A stretch of 64,000 nt of DNA from Lachnospiraceae bacterium (GTDB lineage Bacteria > Bacillota > Clostridia > Lachnospirales > Lachnospiraceae): the NCBI GenBank assembly GCA_017470985.1, contig JAFUXA010000008.1:50691-114690 (forward strand), given 5' to 3'. Within the stretch, counting starts at the first letter, position 1; each line of letters opens with the position of its first letter. Both the position numbers and the translations under genes were made by a program. Under the pieces are notes generated by a model. That model ran no database searches, had not been told where the DNA came from, and saw only the letters and a list, made by a program, of their open reading frames with translations. Positions 18,723-28,902 of this stretch are shown here, piece after piece.

Positions 18723-18751
18723 ATTCTAACACAGACATTTTATTAAAACAA
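18723..18751 (-). promoter_or_regulatory. Predicted promoter of rnpB
   Basis: TTGTTT (18751-18746), 17-bp spacer, TAGAAT (18728-18723), about 40 nt before the mature 5' end. This leaves a short 5' precursor tail. Confidence 0.55.
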
Positions 18752-18816
18752 GTCTTGCTTACACCAGCTGTATTTGCCTTGAACATATACAACATAGCTG
18801 ACAATATTATACTACT

Positions 18817-20475
18817 TTACACATTGAAGCAACTTCCACCTATGAATTCTCGAATCAGAGAATTGTTACAGATATCATCTGTTGGTACATTGAGGAAATA
18901 ATCAAGCATCTTCAACAGACGCTTAGCCTCAATATATTCCGGACAATCCTTTGGTATTGCAAAAAGTTGTGGCTGAGCATAAGTCTTGAGAGCTGCCATC
19001 TCATATATTAAAGCTGAGTTGAACATCTCATCTGCTTCCTCCTGGAATGGGAAGATATATTTCTCCTCACCTCGTCTTACAGAATCCCACATAGCGATAG
19101 TCTCTCTGGCCGATGTGGCTCTGGTTCTTGAATCACGGACAATTCTGCGAATCAATCTGCCATCTGATGTAGGCAATGGATTATGCTCATCAATTGACAG
19201 CTGTGTCAGCGCGCTAATGTAGATTTTGAATTTGTTCTCCTTTGGAAGAGAATGGGACATGCGCTCATTCAAACCATGTATTCCTTCTATTACCAGAATA
19301 TCATTGTCACCTAATTGCATCCAATGGTCTCTGTACTCTCTCATACCTGTCTTGAAATTGAAGGTAGGAAGCAACACTCTCTCACCCTTTAAGAGCTTCA
19401 TCATATCCTCATTAAACTGAGCGATATCCAATCCATCAATGGTCTCAAAATCCTTCTGACCAAACTCATCAAGGGGCACCTGATCTCTGTTGAGATAATA
19501 ATCATCCAACGGAACCGGATGAGGATTTACACCTAATGCATTGAGCTGTGCTGACAATCTATGGGAAAATGTTGTCTTTCCTGAGGAAGATGGACCGGCA
19601 ATCATTACAAACTTCTTGTTAGGATCAGATGCAATCTTCTCTGCCAAGGCACCTATTCTACGCTCCATAAATGCTTCCTGGCTTAGAATAATATCTCTGG
19701 TCTTTCCAGCGCATATCGCATCATTTAATGCTCCAACAGTCGGAATATCCATACTCTGACTCCACTCATCTGAAGTTTTCAACACATTGAACAACTTCAC
19801 TGCAGGATCAAAATCTGCAACCTGAGTACTATCCTTGTCAGCCAATTGCAATACAAATCCATCTCCGAATTTATGTAACTTAAAGACTCCAAGCATACCT
19901 GTAGATGGAGCCATATATCCATAATAATAATCCTCATACCCGTCCAGATTATATATATTGATATTGGAGCTTGTACGATATTTCAGAAGTCTGCTTTTAT
20001 CTTCCAATCCTCTCGATGCAAAGGATTTTACTGCTGCATCTGTCTTCATGGTAAGCTTGTTAATGCTTAAATCCTTGTCAATAAGTTCCCTCATTTTGTC
20101 ATCAAGCTTCTGAAGAAAAGATTCTGGAATATCCTCCATACCATCAATCTTACAGAAATAACCTGGTCCCAGAGAATACTTGACCAAAATATCCATAGAC
20201 TCCTCTGGATACAATTCCTTGAGAGCGTGCTGCATAAGCAATACCACACTTCTTCTGTAAGCTCTCTTGCCATTCTTGGTAGCTACTGTCACAAAGTCAA
20301 TCATGCCGTCCTCTGTAACAGGATTATTCAACTCACGAAGTTTGTGATTATAAACCGCCAGAATAATCTGATCCTTGTAATCCTTTTGATAATCCTTTGC
20401 TATATCTTTGATTTCTGTTCCCACTGGAACTGAAACATCCTGGCCATCCACTTTGATAATTACATTTTCTGCCAT
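18817..20475 (-). CDS. TGS-domain nucleoside (uridine) kinase
   Basis: A 552-residue fusion. Residues 1-62 form a TGS domain (VDGQDVSVPVGTEIKDIA), and the next ~150 residues resemble the threonyl-tRNA-synthetase second additional domain. From about 265 there is a uridine/cytidine-kinase-like P-loop domain with GPSSSGKTTFSHRL and DDYYLNRDQVPLDEFG. It probably phosphorylates uridine/cytidine or a related nucleoside; the TGS half suggests ligand or ribosome/tRNA sensing. This architecture is widespread in clostridia. The gene starts an isolated unit whose promoter region is the 18-bp gap after nif3. Confidence 0.85.
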   Translation of the reverse strand: MAENVIIKVDGQDVSVPVGTEIKDIAKDYQKDYKDQIILAVYNHKLRELNNPVTEDGMIDFVTVATKNGKRAYRRSVVLLMQHALKELYPEESMDILVKYSLGPGYFCKIDGMEDIPESFLQKLDDKMRELIDKDLSINKLTMKTDAAVKSFASRGLEDKSRLLKYRTSSNINIYNLDGYEDYYYGYMAPSTGMLGVFKLHKFGDGFVLQLADKDSTQVADFDPAVKLFNVLKTSDEWSQSMDIPTVGALNDAICAGKTRDIILSQEAFMERRIGALAEKIASDPNKKFVMIAGPSSSGKTTFSHRLSAQLNALGVNPHPVPLDDYYLNRDQVPLDEFGQKDFETIDGLDIAQFNEDMMKLLKGERVLLPTFNFKTGMREYRDHWMQLGDNDILVIEGIHGLNERMSHSLPKENKFKIYISALTQLSIDEHNPLPTSDGRLIRRIVRDSRTRATSARETIAMWDSVRRGEEKYIFPFQEEADEMFNSALIYEMAALKTYAQPQLFAIPKDCPEYIEAKRLLKMLDYFLNVPTDDICNNSLIREFIGGSCFNV

Positions 20476-20493
20476 AACATGTCTCCCCCTTTT

Positions 20494-21279
20494 TTAGTCA
20501 ATCCAAAACGGTTCTTTAAAACCTTCTGCCTCCACCTGTAATTTAGGTAAATCCCTATCTATTAATTCCATTATATATTTAATGAAAATATGTTCAAGAC
20601 CGTAATGTCCCGCATCTATAATAACCAGATTTCTGGCCACAGCATCTATTCCACTATGATGATCAATATCTCCTGTCACATATACTTCAGCACCTGCTTC
20701 AAGAGCTAAATCAATATCACTCTTACCAGAGCCAGGGCAACAAGCCACTTTTGAAACTATAGCCTCACCACTACCAAATATTTTCACATGGGACAGTCCG
20801 AAATTTTCCTTGATAGAATCTGCAAATTCTCTAACTGTAACAGGCTTTATGCTACCCACAAAACCGATACCTCTAATGGCACCTTCCTGGCAGTCTGTTG
20901 ACTCCAGTGGAGCTTCCACAGATACATCCATCTTACGGGCTACAATCTCACCCATTTTAGCCACATCAAAATTCGTATGCATGGCATAACAGGCTATACC
21001 ATTTTGAATAAGCTTCATTATTCTAGAACCCACAAAATTATCTGCCACCACAGAATTTATGGAACCAAATATCATCGGATGATGACTTACAATCATATCT
21101 GCTCCTGATATAATAGCATGTTCAATAACTTCATCTGTCACATCCAAAGCTACATAAATCTTATGCACATCTGCAGTTTTGTCTCCAACCAGCAATCCCA
21201 CATTATCCCAATCCATAGCCAAAGCTGCCGGTATATCTCTTTCAAAATAATCAATTATATCCTGTACTTTCATATTCAC
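20494..21279 (-). CDS. Nif3-like dinuclear metal centre protein
   Basis: A 261-residue Nif3/YqfO-type protein, which forms hexameric rings with a di-metal site; it is often suggested to be a GTP cyclohydrolase-like or scaffold protein, with no settled function. Metal-ligand motifs are SHHPMIFG near 65, CYAMHTNFDVAK near 96 and DAGHYGLEH near 222. The start overlaps the trmK stop by four bases (ATGA), a conserved pairing in Firmicutes. Confidence 0.9.
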   Translation of the reverse strand: MNMKVQDIIDYFERDIPAALAMDWDNVGLLVGDKTADVHKIYVALDVTDEVIEHAIISGADMIVSHHPMIFGSINSVVADNFVGSRIMKLIQNGIACYAMHTNFDVAKMGEIVARKMDVSVEAPLESTDCQEGAIRGIGFVGSIKPVTVREFADSIKENFGLSHVKIFGSGEAIVSKVACCPGSGKSDIDLALEAGAEVYVTGDIDHHSGIDAVARNLVIIDAGHYGLEHIFIKYIMELIDRDLPKLQVEAEGFKEPFWID

Positions 21280-21965
21280 CCCGCATACTTACCATTTCTC
21301 ACATCTTCCAAAAGAGCCAGCTCTTCCTTAATTTCCTGAACTCTATCATGATTTTGTGAGTCATGAAGTTTATCCAATACATTTTCCAATTTATGCTTCT
21401 CATTTTCCAGATAGTCCATAAATACTGGGGACATATCTCTCACCAAAATCGGTCCATAACGATACTCAGCCGTTTCTAATGAAGCCTCTCCTGGAACAGC
21501 TCTCATCATAGGATAATATTTGCCGTCCTCGAAAACTATATCTTCCGCTGTAATAATATAGCCGTCTGCATATAAATCACGGCGAAACTCCTCCAGATTA
21601 GACTGGGGCTGTAGAACCAATTCATCAGCTTCATCTACCACAGCTGCGCCCTGGCGCAGGATTCTGGTCATAAGAGGTCCACCCATTCCAGCAATTAGAA
21701 TCACATCAACCTCACCTGGAATGAACTTCTGTAAGCCATCTGATAATCTGGTTTCAATTCTATCTGACATACCCATTCTGGTAATATTTTCCTCTGCCCG
21801 CTTAATAGGACCTGCATTTACATCGGCTGCTATGGCTCGGCTAACCACACCTCTGTCCACCATAGTAATTGACATATAACCATGGTCACAACCAATATCA
21901 CCTAATGTATTATGAGGCGTTATCAGTCTTGATAACGCCTCCATTCTATTTGACAATAAATTCAT
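21276..21965 (-). CDS. trmK: tRNA adenine-22 N1-methyltransferase
   Basis: Methylates N1 of A22 in tRNA. Its 229 residues begin with NRMEALSRLI and carry the SAM motif ADIGCDHGY-like stretch GDIGCDHGYMSI near 23 and IAGMGGPLM near 91. A C-terminal coiled-coil (YLENEKHKLENVLDKLHDSQNHD) follows. It starts one base after the rpoD stop. The rpoD-trmK-nif3 order is typical. Confidence 0.93.
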   Translation of the reverse strand: MNLLSNRMEALSRLITPHNTLGDIGCDHGYMSITMVDRGVVSRAIAADVNAGPIKRAEENITRMGMSDRIETRLSDGLQKFIPGEVDVILIAGMGGPLMTRILRQGAAVVDEADELVLQPQSNLEEFRRDLYADGYIITAEDIVFEDGKYYPMMRAVPGEASLETAEYRYGPILVRDMSPVFMDYLENEKHKLENVLDKLHDSQNHDRVQEIKEELALLEDVRNGKYAG

Positions 21966-21966
21966 A

Positions 21967-23310
21967 TTACTCTAAGTAATCCTTTAACTTTCTACTGCGA
22001 CTTGGATGACGAAGCTTGCGCAATGCCTTGGCCTCGATCTGACGGATACGCTCACGAGTTACATTGAATTCTTTTCCAACTTCCTCAAGTGTACGAGAAC
22101 GACCATCCTCAATTCCAAATCTCAAAATCAACACTTTCTTCTCTCTCTCAGTAAGAGTATCAAGGACCTCTCCAATCTGCTCACGGAGCAATGTGTAAGT
22201 AGCAGCATCAACTGGAACAGGTACATTATCATCCTGAATGAAATCACCAAGATGTGAATCTTCCTCCTCACCAATTGGAGTCTCAAGAGATACAGGTTCC
22301 TGCGAAATCTTCAGAATCTCTCTAACTCGCTCAACAGGAATATCCATCTCCTCAGCGATTTCCTCTGGGGTAGGCTCACGACCTAACTCCTGGAGTAACT
22401 GACGAGACACTCTGATAAGCTTGTTGATTGTCTCAACCATATGTACAGGGATACGAATTGTACGAGCCTGATCTGCAATAGCTCTTGTAATAGCCTGACG
22501 AATCCACCATGTAGCATATGTAGAGAACTTATATCCCTTGCGGTAGTCGAACTTCTCAACAGCCTTGATAAGACCTAAGTTACCCTCCTGAATCAAATCA
22601 AGGAATAACATACCACGGCCTACATATCTCTTGGCAATACTTACAACCAGACGCAAGTTAGCCTCTGCAATTCTCTTCTTGGCTTCCTGATCACCAAGCT
22701 CCATTCTCTTGGCAAGTTCGATTTCCTCTTCAGCTGTAAGAAGTGGAACCTTACCGATTTCCTTTAAGTACATACGAACTGGATCATCTGTACTGATTCC
22801 ATCAGGAGCAGACAAATCGATTTTGTCCATCTCGATCTCGTCCTCATCATCCAGGTCGATATCCTCCTCGTCTCCCTCCTCGCGGATAAGAGTGATGTTA
22901 TTCTTATCGAGTTCCTCAAGAATTCTATGGAACTGTTCAGCACTTGGCTTGATTCCCTTAAATACCTCTGCTATATCACGGTACTCTAAGGTGTTGCTCT
23001 TCTTCTTGGCTTCCTCAATAAGCTCTGAGAGATTCTTCTCAAACTCATCTACCATTCCACCTGTCTTAACCTTGGCAATTCCACCCAGCAATTCAATTGT
23101 GTCATCATCCATCATTGAATCTTCATCAACGAAATGATCAATGTCGGAATCCTCGTCCATTGCTTCATCAAGAAGTGCTTCTTCATCCATGAGATCTTCT
23201 ACATCAGGTTCTGCTTCGTCCATATCGAACTCATCAGCTTCTTCTACAGCTTCCTCATTCAACTCCAAATCCTTCTCCTCAACTACTTCCTCTTTCTTCT
23301 TTCTTGGCAT
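21967..23310 (-). CDS. rpoD: Housekeeping sigma factor
   Basis: The primary sigma subunit of RNA polymerase (also called sigA). Of 447 residues, the first ~80 are strongly acidic and of low complexity. They are followed by sigma 1.1, region 1.2 ([11 protein letters not shown]), region 2 ([37 protein letters not shown], cited in part), region 3, and region 4.2 with [20 protein letters not shown]. It lies in the dgt-dnaG-rpoD macromolecular-synthesis block. Confidence 0.98.
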   Translation of the reverse strand: MPRKKKEEVVEEKDLELNEEAVEEADEFDMDEAEPDVEDLMDEEALLDEAMDEDSDIDHFVDEDSMMDDDTIELLGGIAKVKTGGMVDEFEKNLSELIEEAKKKSNTLEYRDIAEVFKGIKPSAEQFHRILEELDKNNITLIREEGDEEDIDLDDEDEIEMDKIDLSAPDGISTDDPVRMYLKEIGKVPLLTAEEEIELAKRMELGDQEAKKRIAEANLRLVVSIAKRYVGRGMLFLDLIQEGNLGLIKAVEKFDYRKGYKFSTYATWWIRQAITRAIADQARTIRIPVHMVETINKLIRVSRQLLQELGREPTPEEIAEEMDIPVERVREILKISQEPVSLETPIGEEEDSHLGDFIQDDNVPVPVDAATYTLLREQIGEVLDTLTEREKKVLILRFGIEDGRSRTLEEVGKEFNVTRERIRQIEAKALRKLRHPSRSRKLKDYLE

Positions 23311-23360
23311 AGTTTTATTTCCTTTCTCTAATTATTATTGAATGTATCTTTACTAAACTG

Positions 23361-25175
23361 TTAATTAACAAAGGTCATACTGAAATTCATCCTTGATAAT
23401 TCCTGTATCATTTTCTTGCTCTTTATAATCTCATTGAGAGCATTCACATCATTAGCATCCATATTCTTACGTCTCTGTTCCAGACTGTTTTCCTTGATTC
23501 TAACAATGGTTTCCTTGATTGCTTTCTCCCAATCACGGGTATCTTCGATACCTGATACATTGGTATTAAATATTTCCGCCACCTGGCTCTGTTCATCATT
23601 TTCAGAAAACATTGTGACAATCTTGGCCGGATTGGCCATGCCACTTTCCTGGAATTGTTCAAACAAGACCTTGGCAACCTCAGCATATATACCCTCTGTG
23701 AAATCTTCCGGAGCTATATAATCCTTTATCATCTGATAAAGTTCCGGCCTTTCCACCAGCCAGGTCAGCATCAGTCTCTGGGAGGTCTTCATTCCCTCCT
23801 CCTTGGATGCCTTCTTCTGTATTCCAGATTTCAATTTAGTTCTAGGCTCCACCTCATCAGCATTTACCTTGGTTCCCATCCCCTGACGGACACCAATATT
23901 ATTTACCATCTGGCGGAGGTTCTCGAAGCCCACATTATATTTGGAAGCAACCGCTTCTATATAATTATTTCTCTCAATCTCCTCAGGAAATTCTACAATT
24001 CTCGAAGCAACCTTCTTGTAAAATGCAGTTTTGGATTCAGGGTCCGACATATCAAAATCCACCTCGTCCATCTGCACAGTATACATGAAACTGTTCTGAG
24101 CATTATCAATTCGTTTCTGATATTCCTCAGCTCCCAGATTTTTGATAAACTCATCCGGATCCTTGTAAGGATTCATATCAATAACCTTGCAGGTAATGCC
24201 CGCGGCTCTCAGAATCGGTATAGCTCTAAGGGCAGCCTTGCGACCAGCTCCATCACTGTCATAACTCAGATATACATCCTTGCCGAACCTCTTGATCAGA
24301 TTGGCATGACCGCTGGTAAGTGCAGTTCCAAGAGATGCAACTGCATTATCAAATCCAGCCTGATGCAAAGCTATTACATCCATATAACCCTCACAGAGAA
24401 TAAACTTATCTGCTCTGGTTCTTCTAGCCAGATGCAAGCCATAGAGATTTCTACTCTTGTCAAATATATCTGTCTCAGGAGAATTGAGATATTTCGGTTC
24501 TCCCTCTCCCAACACTCTGCCTCCAAAGGCTATAACCTTGCTGTTGGCATCCAATATGGGAAACATGGCGCGGTTCCAGAATTTATCATATCCGCCCTTC
24601 ACTTCATCTATGGTTACAAGTCCGCTATCCTTGAGAATATCATCTGTATATCCCTTGGACCGCAGATATTTATACAAATCATTACTGTATTTATCGGAAT
24701 AACCTAATCCAAACTTCTGCATGGTCTCCGGAGACAATTTTCTGTCCTCAAAATATTTCAAAGCAATAGCTCCATGATCTGTATGAAGCATCTTGTAGAA
24801 ATATGTGGCAGCCTCCTTGTTAATCTCCAGCAACTTATCTCGTTTGGCACTTCTAGCTTTCTGCTGAGAAGTCATCTCAGTCTCAGGAAGTTGAATTCCT
24901 GACCTGTCAGCCAACTCTTGCATAGCCTCCGTGAAAGTCATATTTTCGTATTCCTGGAGAAATGTAAATACATTGCCTCCTTTACCACATCCGAAACAAT
25001 AGTACATCTGCTTAGAAGGTGTTACGGAAAATGAACCCGTCTTCTCATTATGAAAGGGACATAAACCAAAATAGCTGGACCCTTTTTTTGTCAAATGAAC
25101 ATATTGACCGATAACATCTACAATGTCATTTCTTGAACGAACTTCCTCGATGATATCGTCAGAATAATATGGCAT
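23361..25175 (-). CDS. dnaG: DNA primase
   Basis: Synthesises RNA primers for replication. Its 604 residues include the N-terminal zinc finger (CPFHNEKTGSFSV...YYCFGCGKGGN near 40-64), the RNA-polymerase core with ILCEGYMDV (TOPRIM acidic motif near 262) and SYDSDGAG. The C-terminal DnaB-interaction helical domain (LMLTWLVERPELYQMIKDYI onward) completes it. A long open frame on the opposite strand is a shadow. Confidence 0.97.
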   Translation of the reverse strand: MPYYSDDIIEEVRSRNDIVDVIGQYVHLTKKGSSYFGLCPFHNEKTGSFSVTPSKQMYYCFGCGKGGNVFTFLQEYENMTFTEAMQELADRSGIQLPETEMTSQQKARSAKRDKLLEINKEAATYFYKMLHTDHGAIALKYFEDRKLSPETMQKFGLGYSDKYSNDLYKYLRSKGYTDDILKDSGLVTIDEVKGGYDKFWNRAMFPILDANSKVIAFGGRVLGEGEPKYLNSPETDIFDKSRNLYGLHLARRTRADKFILCEGYMDVIALHQAGFDNAVASLGTALTSGHANLIKRFGKDVYLSYDSDGAGRKAALRAIPILRAAGITCKVIDMNPYKDPDEFIKNLGAEEYQKRIDNAQNSFMYTVQMDEVDFDMSDPESKTAFYKKVASRIVEFPEEIERNNYIEAVASKYNVGFENLRQMVNNIGVRQGMGTKVNADEVEPRTKLKSGIQKKASKEEGMKTSQRLMLTWLVERPELYQMIKDYIAPEDFTEGIYAEVAKVLFEQFQESGMANPAKIVTMFSENDEQSQVAEIFNTNVSGIEDTRDWEKAIKETIVRIKENSLEQRRKNMDANDVNALNEIIKSKKMIQELSRMNFSMTFVN

Positions 25176-25178
25176 AAT

Positions 25179-26231
25179 CTAGTCCTCCACTATCATCCAT
25201 GACATAGGCATAAATACTTCGTTGAATTTATTGATAGCATATTGATCTGTCATACCCGCAATGTAATCACAGACCACTCTATCAACATCCTCATGACCCT
25301 GCTCTATCATGTTGATATATTGTGCCGGCAGTAGTTCTACTCTATCCAGGTAGTAATTATATAATTCTGTCAGCATGCGCTGAGCTTTAACTTCCTCTCC
25401 CTTGGCGTACGGATTGGTATAAAGATTCTCAAACATGAACTCTCGCAAGTCATACATTGCCTGATTCATTTCCTCAGACATCATAACCGGTTCCAAATCA
25501 TTTCTGCACTCCGCATCCATTATTTTCATATTGTTTAAGCTACAGCTTATAACATCATGAATGAGATTATCCAATCTGTCATCAGATGTCATTCCTATAG
25601 CTTTTCTTATCTCAAGAGGTATATCCTCCTCACACAAAATCTGTGCTCTGATTGCATCATCTATATCATGATTTATATAAGCAATCTTGTCAGACAATCT
25701 TACAACCTTGCCTTCCGGTGTTGCCGGGTTGGTCTTGGTCTGATGATTTCTGATACCATCTCTCACTTCCCATGTGAGATTCAGGCCCTCTCCATCTTTT
25801 TCCAGCTTTTCAACAATTCTCACACTCTGCTCACTATGAATAAATCCTGTGGAACACAAACCATTTAATGTTCTCTCTCCACAATGGCCAAAAGGTGTAT
25901 GACCTAAATCGTGACCGAGAGCAATAGCTTCCACCAAATCCTCATTCAGTCGCAAAGCCTTGGCAATAGTTCTGGCATTCTGTGACACCTCTAAAGTATG
26001 AGATAATCTGGTTCTGTAATGGTCTCCTTTGGGAGCCAGAAAAACCTGTGTTTTATTTTTTAATCGACGAAAAGCTTTGCTATGCAATATTCTATCTCTG
26101 TCTCTCTGAAACAGCGGTCTGATATCACATTGTGGCTCATCTTTTTGTCTACCTCTGGAATTTTCATTTAATGTAGCATATGGACTGAGAGTTGCTCTCT
26201 CCATATCCTCAATAGTTTCGCGAATTGTCAT
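25179..26231 (-). CDS. dgt: dGTPase-like HD phosphohydrolase
   Basis: Hydrolyses deoxynucleoside triphosphates to nucleosides and triphosphate. HD-domain motifs are present: HTLEVSQNAR near 75, ALGHDLGHTPFGHCGE near 102 and KIAYINHDIDDA near 180. An upstream in-frame ATG at 26264 exists, but AAGGGGGA lies four to five bases before the ATG at 26231, giving 350 residues. It is the first gene of the dnaG-rpoD block, three bases before dnaG. Confidence 0.93.
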   Translation of the reverse strand: MTIRETIEDMERATLSPYATLNENSRGRQKDEPQCDIRPLFQRDRDRILHSKAFRRLKNKTQVFLAPKGDHYRTRLSHTLEVSQNARTIAKALRLNEDLVEAIALGHDLGHTPFGHCGERTLNGLCSTGFIHSEQSVRIVEKLEKDGEGLNLTWEVRDGIRNHQTKTNPATPEGKVVRLSDKIAYINHDIDDAIRAQILCEEDIPLEIRKAIGMTSDDRLDNLIHDVISCSLNNMKIMDAECRNDLEPVMMSEEMNQAMYDLREFMFENLYTNPYAKGEEVKAQRMLTELYNYYLDRVELLPAQYINMIEQGHEDVDRVVCDYIAGMTDQYAINKFNEVFMPMSWMIVED

Positions 26232-26270
26232 GAAATCCCCCTTGTTCAAAAACAACGAAAACATACAAAA

Positions 26271-26300
26271 AAGCCTCTATAATATTTATTACAGAAGCTT
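26271..26300 (-). terminator. Terminator after the GH3 gene
   Basis: Arms AAGCCTCTATAATA/TATTACAGAAGCTT with two wobble pairs, followed on the minus strand by TTTTTTG. Confidence 0.75.
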
Positions 26301-26356
26301 TCTTGATTTCCTTTTTTTATTTTTAAATTTTCAAAATATTTTACAAAAAATCTCTA

Positions 26357-28798
26357 CTAGATTCTTGTAAGAGCAAATCTCAATACATTTGCCGCAGTTC
26401 TCTGAAGTTCTCCTCTTGTAAGGCCTTCTGGCTTACCAATAGTCTCCAGCATTTTGTCATCATACATATATTCCTTTTGAGAGAATTTCATATTACCAGG
26501 CATGTACACATCAACCTGGGCACGAACTCTGTAGGCATTGTCCTTCACGCCAGGGAACTCAGGCATCTCAGCCCTTCTCATCCACCAGTCTGTCATTACA
26601 TTGCCCTTGTATCCCCACTCTTTTCTAAGAACTGTAGTTACAAGTTCATAATTGTAATGGCTCCATACACCATTGACCTTATTATAACTTGTCATAACAT
26701 TTTCCGGATCACTCTCCTTGATGCAATACTCGAAGTTCTTGAGATAAATCTCCCTGAGAGCTCTCATGGATACTCTTGAATCATTATGAGTTCTGTTATA
26801 CTCCTGATTGTTACATGCAAAATGTTTTGGACAGGCAGATATTCCACCCTTCTGCAAACCTCTGACTGTTGCAGCTGCAGTTCTACCTGACAACATTGGG
26901 TCCTCTGAATAATACTCAAAATTTCTACCGCAAAGTGGATTTCTATGAATATTCAATCCAGGTGCCAGATTTACATCTATCTCATAATGCACACCCTCAT
27001 TTCCAATGAGCACAAAGGTCTCCTCCACAAGTTTAGAATTCCATGCACAGGCAATGGCTGTTCCACAAGGAAGAAGTGTAGTATATCTCTTCAATCTAAG
27101 TCCTGCAGGGCCATCAGCTGTTACAAGGGGCGGAATTCCCTTCTGACGCAACTCCTCTGTAATTCCTCCAAATACACCAGCATTTCCCGGAGTACCAAGA
27201 TCTGAATCCATCATACCTACACCATGAGATATATCTGATAAATCCTTATCTGTAAGCTGAGCTATAAACTCCTCTAATGTATTGTGGCCTTCCTTCACAT
27301 CCACAAGCTTGATACCCTTGTCGCCGGTTTGTGGAATATCAGTTGGCAAGTCAGATAAAACAGCCTCACGAAGTCCTGTATTAGCCACTACAACCTTGTC
27401 CTGCTTGTACATAGTAGTCTTTGAATCCTGACCTTTCAATACAGCAAAGCTGCTCTTAGGAGACATAACCTTATTACATTTCTCCACACACTTAGTCTCT
27501 GATAATTCATACTCATACTGACACTTATTATCTCTGCAGCTATTTCCTATTAGGTAAGAATATTTACCAGCTTCAAGTACATAGGAATCAATATATCCAG
27601 TCACACCTGAGTCATCATAAGATGTAATATCATGATCTAATACTTCAATTGCAAGTTTAGTCTCCTGGCCCGGAGCAATAACATCTGTCTTGGCATATGC
27701 ACCAAGTACAATAGCAGGTTTATTTAATTTACCATCAGGAGCGCTGACATAAATCTGAACCACTTCTTTACCAGCATATTTACCGGTATTTTGTACTATG
27801 ATATCAAATACAAAGCCATCATCTGAAGCATTTCTGTTTACAGAGTCTGTAATTATGTTAAATGTTGTATAACTCAAACCATAACCAAATGGATATTTCA
27901 CCTTGTCCTTGGCAAAGGTTTCAAAATATCTGTAACCTACATAGATATCCTCATAATAATTATTGAAGTCCTTACCACCAAAATATGGTGCTGAAGGATA
28001 ATCCTCATAGTTATTGGCAATAGTATCTGAAAGCTTACCACTAGGATTTACCTTACCACTCAATACATCTGCCAAAGCATTGGCATTTTCCTGCCCCAAC
28101 TGCCAGGCGTAGATAATTCCTTCGAAATTATAATTATCTACAAAGGACATATCTACAATATTTCCACAATCCATTACAAGAACTACATGCTCAAATTCAT
28201 TGCAGACTTTTCTGAGCATGTCATGCTCTTCATCAGTGAGATAATAACTACCCTTCTCCAGCTTGTTCTCTCTGTCTTCACCGGCAGCTCTACCTATAAT
28301 AACCAATGCCATGTCACTGTTCTTTCTGGCATTTCTCACCTGCTCAGTGGTGATTGGCATCTCCTCATGAAAATATGGCCAATGTCCCCAGAACCCATGC
28401 ATAGCTTCATTATCAGGATTCTCACACCAGCTGTCATATATATTTTTCAAATCCTTGTTGTATCTGATTCCAGCCCCATCAAATCCCTCAAATAGAGATA
28501 CTGAATATGGAGCATGTACATCTCCACCTGAACCATAGCCTACATAAAACCAATCATGCTGAATGCGGCCAAACACTGATACACATCTATCCTCAGTAAT
28601 AGGCAATATATTATTATCATTTTTCAGAAGGACAATTCCTTCCTCAGCCAACTTTCTAAGTTGTTCAGGCATTCCAGGTGTAATATACTTCTCACCCTCT
28701 GCCTGGTTTTCATCTTGAGCCACAGAATTAATCATCTTGTTAATTCTCTCGGCAAACCATCTCTCTACTTTCTTCTGTATCTTTGTCTTACGCGCCAT
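26357..28798 (-). CDS. Glycoside hydrolase family 3 with reversed domain order
   Basis: An 813-residue intracellular beta-glucosidase/xylosidase-like enzyme with no signal peptide. Domain order is inverted relative to most GH3 enzymes. The alpha/beta sandwich (GIVLLKNDNNILPI near 55, RAAGEDREN near 170, GQENANALADVLSGKVNPSG) and a fibronectin-like domain (about 300-400) come first. The TIM barrel comes last (VTADGPAGLR, NLAPGLNIHRNPLCGRNFEY, CPKHFACNN). The nucleophile is Asp737 in VMTDWW. This arrangement is known from Butyrivibrio fibrisolvens and Ruminococcus albus beta-glucosidases. It probably cleaves imported oligosaccharides; the substrate is not certain. A dyad in its leader suggests local control. 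Confidence 0.9.
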   Translation of the reverse strand: MARKTKIQKKVERWFAERINKMINSVAQDENQAEGEKYITPGMPEQLRKLAEEGIVLLKNDNNILPITEDRCVSVFGRIQHDWFYVGYGSGGDVHAPYSVSLFEGFDGAGIRYNKDLKNIYDSWCENPDNEAMHGFWGHWPYFHEEMPITTEQVRNARKNSDMALVIIGRAAGEDRENKLEKGSYYLTDEEHDMLRKVCNEFEHVVLVMDCGNIVDMSFVDNYNFEGIIYAWQLGQENANALADVLSGKVNPSGKLSDTIANNYEDYPSAPYFGGKDFNNYYEDIYVGYRYFETFAKDKVKYPFGYGLSYTTFNIITDSVNRNASDDGFVFDIIVQNTGKYAGKEVVQIYVSAPDGKLNKPAIVLGAYAKTDVIAPGQETKLAIEVLDHDITSYDDSGVTGYIDSYVLEAGKYSYLIGNSCRDNKCQYEYELSETKCVEKCNKVMSPKSSFAVLKGQDSKTTMYKQDKVVVANTGLREAVLSDLPTDIPQTGDKGIKLVDVKEGHNTLEEFIAQLTDKDLSDISHGVGMMDSDLGTPGNAGVFGGITEELRQKGIPPLVTADGPAGLRLKRYTTLLPCGTAIACAWNSKLVEETFVLIGNEGVHYEIDVNLAPGLNIHRNPLCGRNFEYYSEDPMLSGRTAAATVRGLQKGGISACPKHFACNNQEYNRTHNDSRVSMRALREIYLKNFEYCIKESDPENVMTSYNKVNGVWSHYNYELVTTVLRKEWGYKGNVMTDWWMRRAEMPEFPGVKDNAYRVRAQVDVYMPGNMKFSQKEYMYDDKMLETIGKPEGLTRGELQRTAANVLRFALTRI

Positions 28799-28829
28799 TT
28801 GTTATCTCCTTCTATAAGTTCATTCCATC

Positions 28830-28842
28830 GTTACATAGTAAC
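28830..28842. promoter_or_regulatory. Candidate operator in the GH3 leader
   Basis: A perfect palindrome GTTAC-TAT-GTAAC lies about 30 bp before the GH3 start codon, downstream of TATAA-like -10 candidates. It could be a repressor site; no regulator gene is adjacent. Confidence 0.35.
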
Positions 28843-28902
28843 CAAGAAGCCTTTTATAATCTTATAATTATCTGACATTTTTTGCATTTTTATGAAACCT
28901 AA

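Noticed and set aside
18450-18901. Open frames on the plus strand that look cysteine- and proline-rich
   Set aside because: They lie mostly across the RNase P RNA gene, whose conserved elements account for the sequence.
23655-24707. A 350-codon open frame on the plus strand
   Set aside because: It lies entirely antisense to dnaG, which has full domain motifs; it has low-complexity Ile/Leu/Ser content and no ribosome site.
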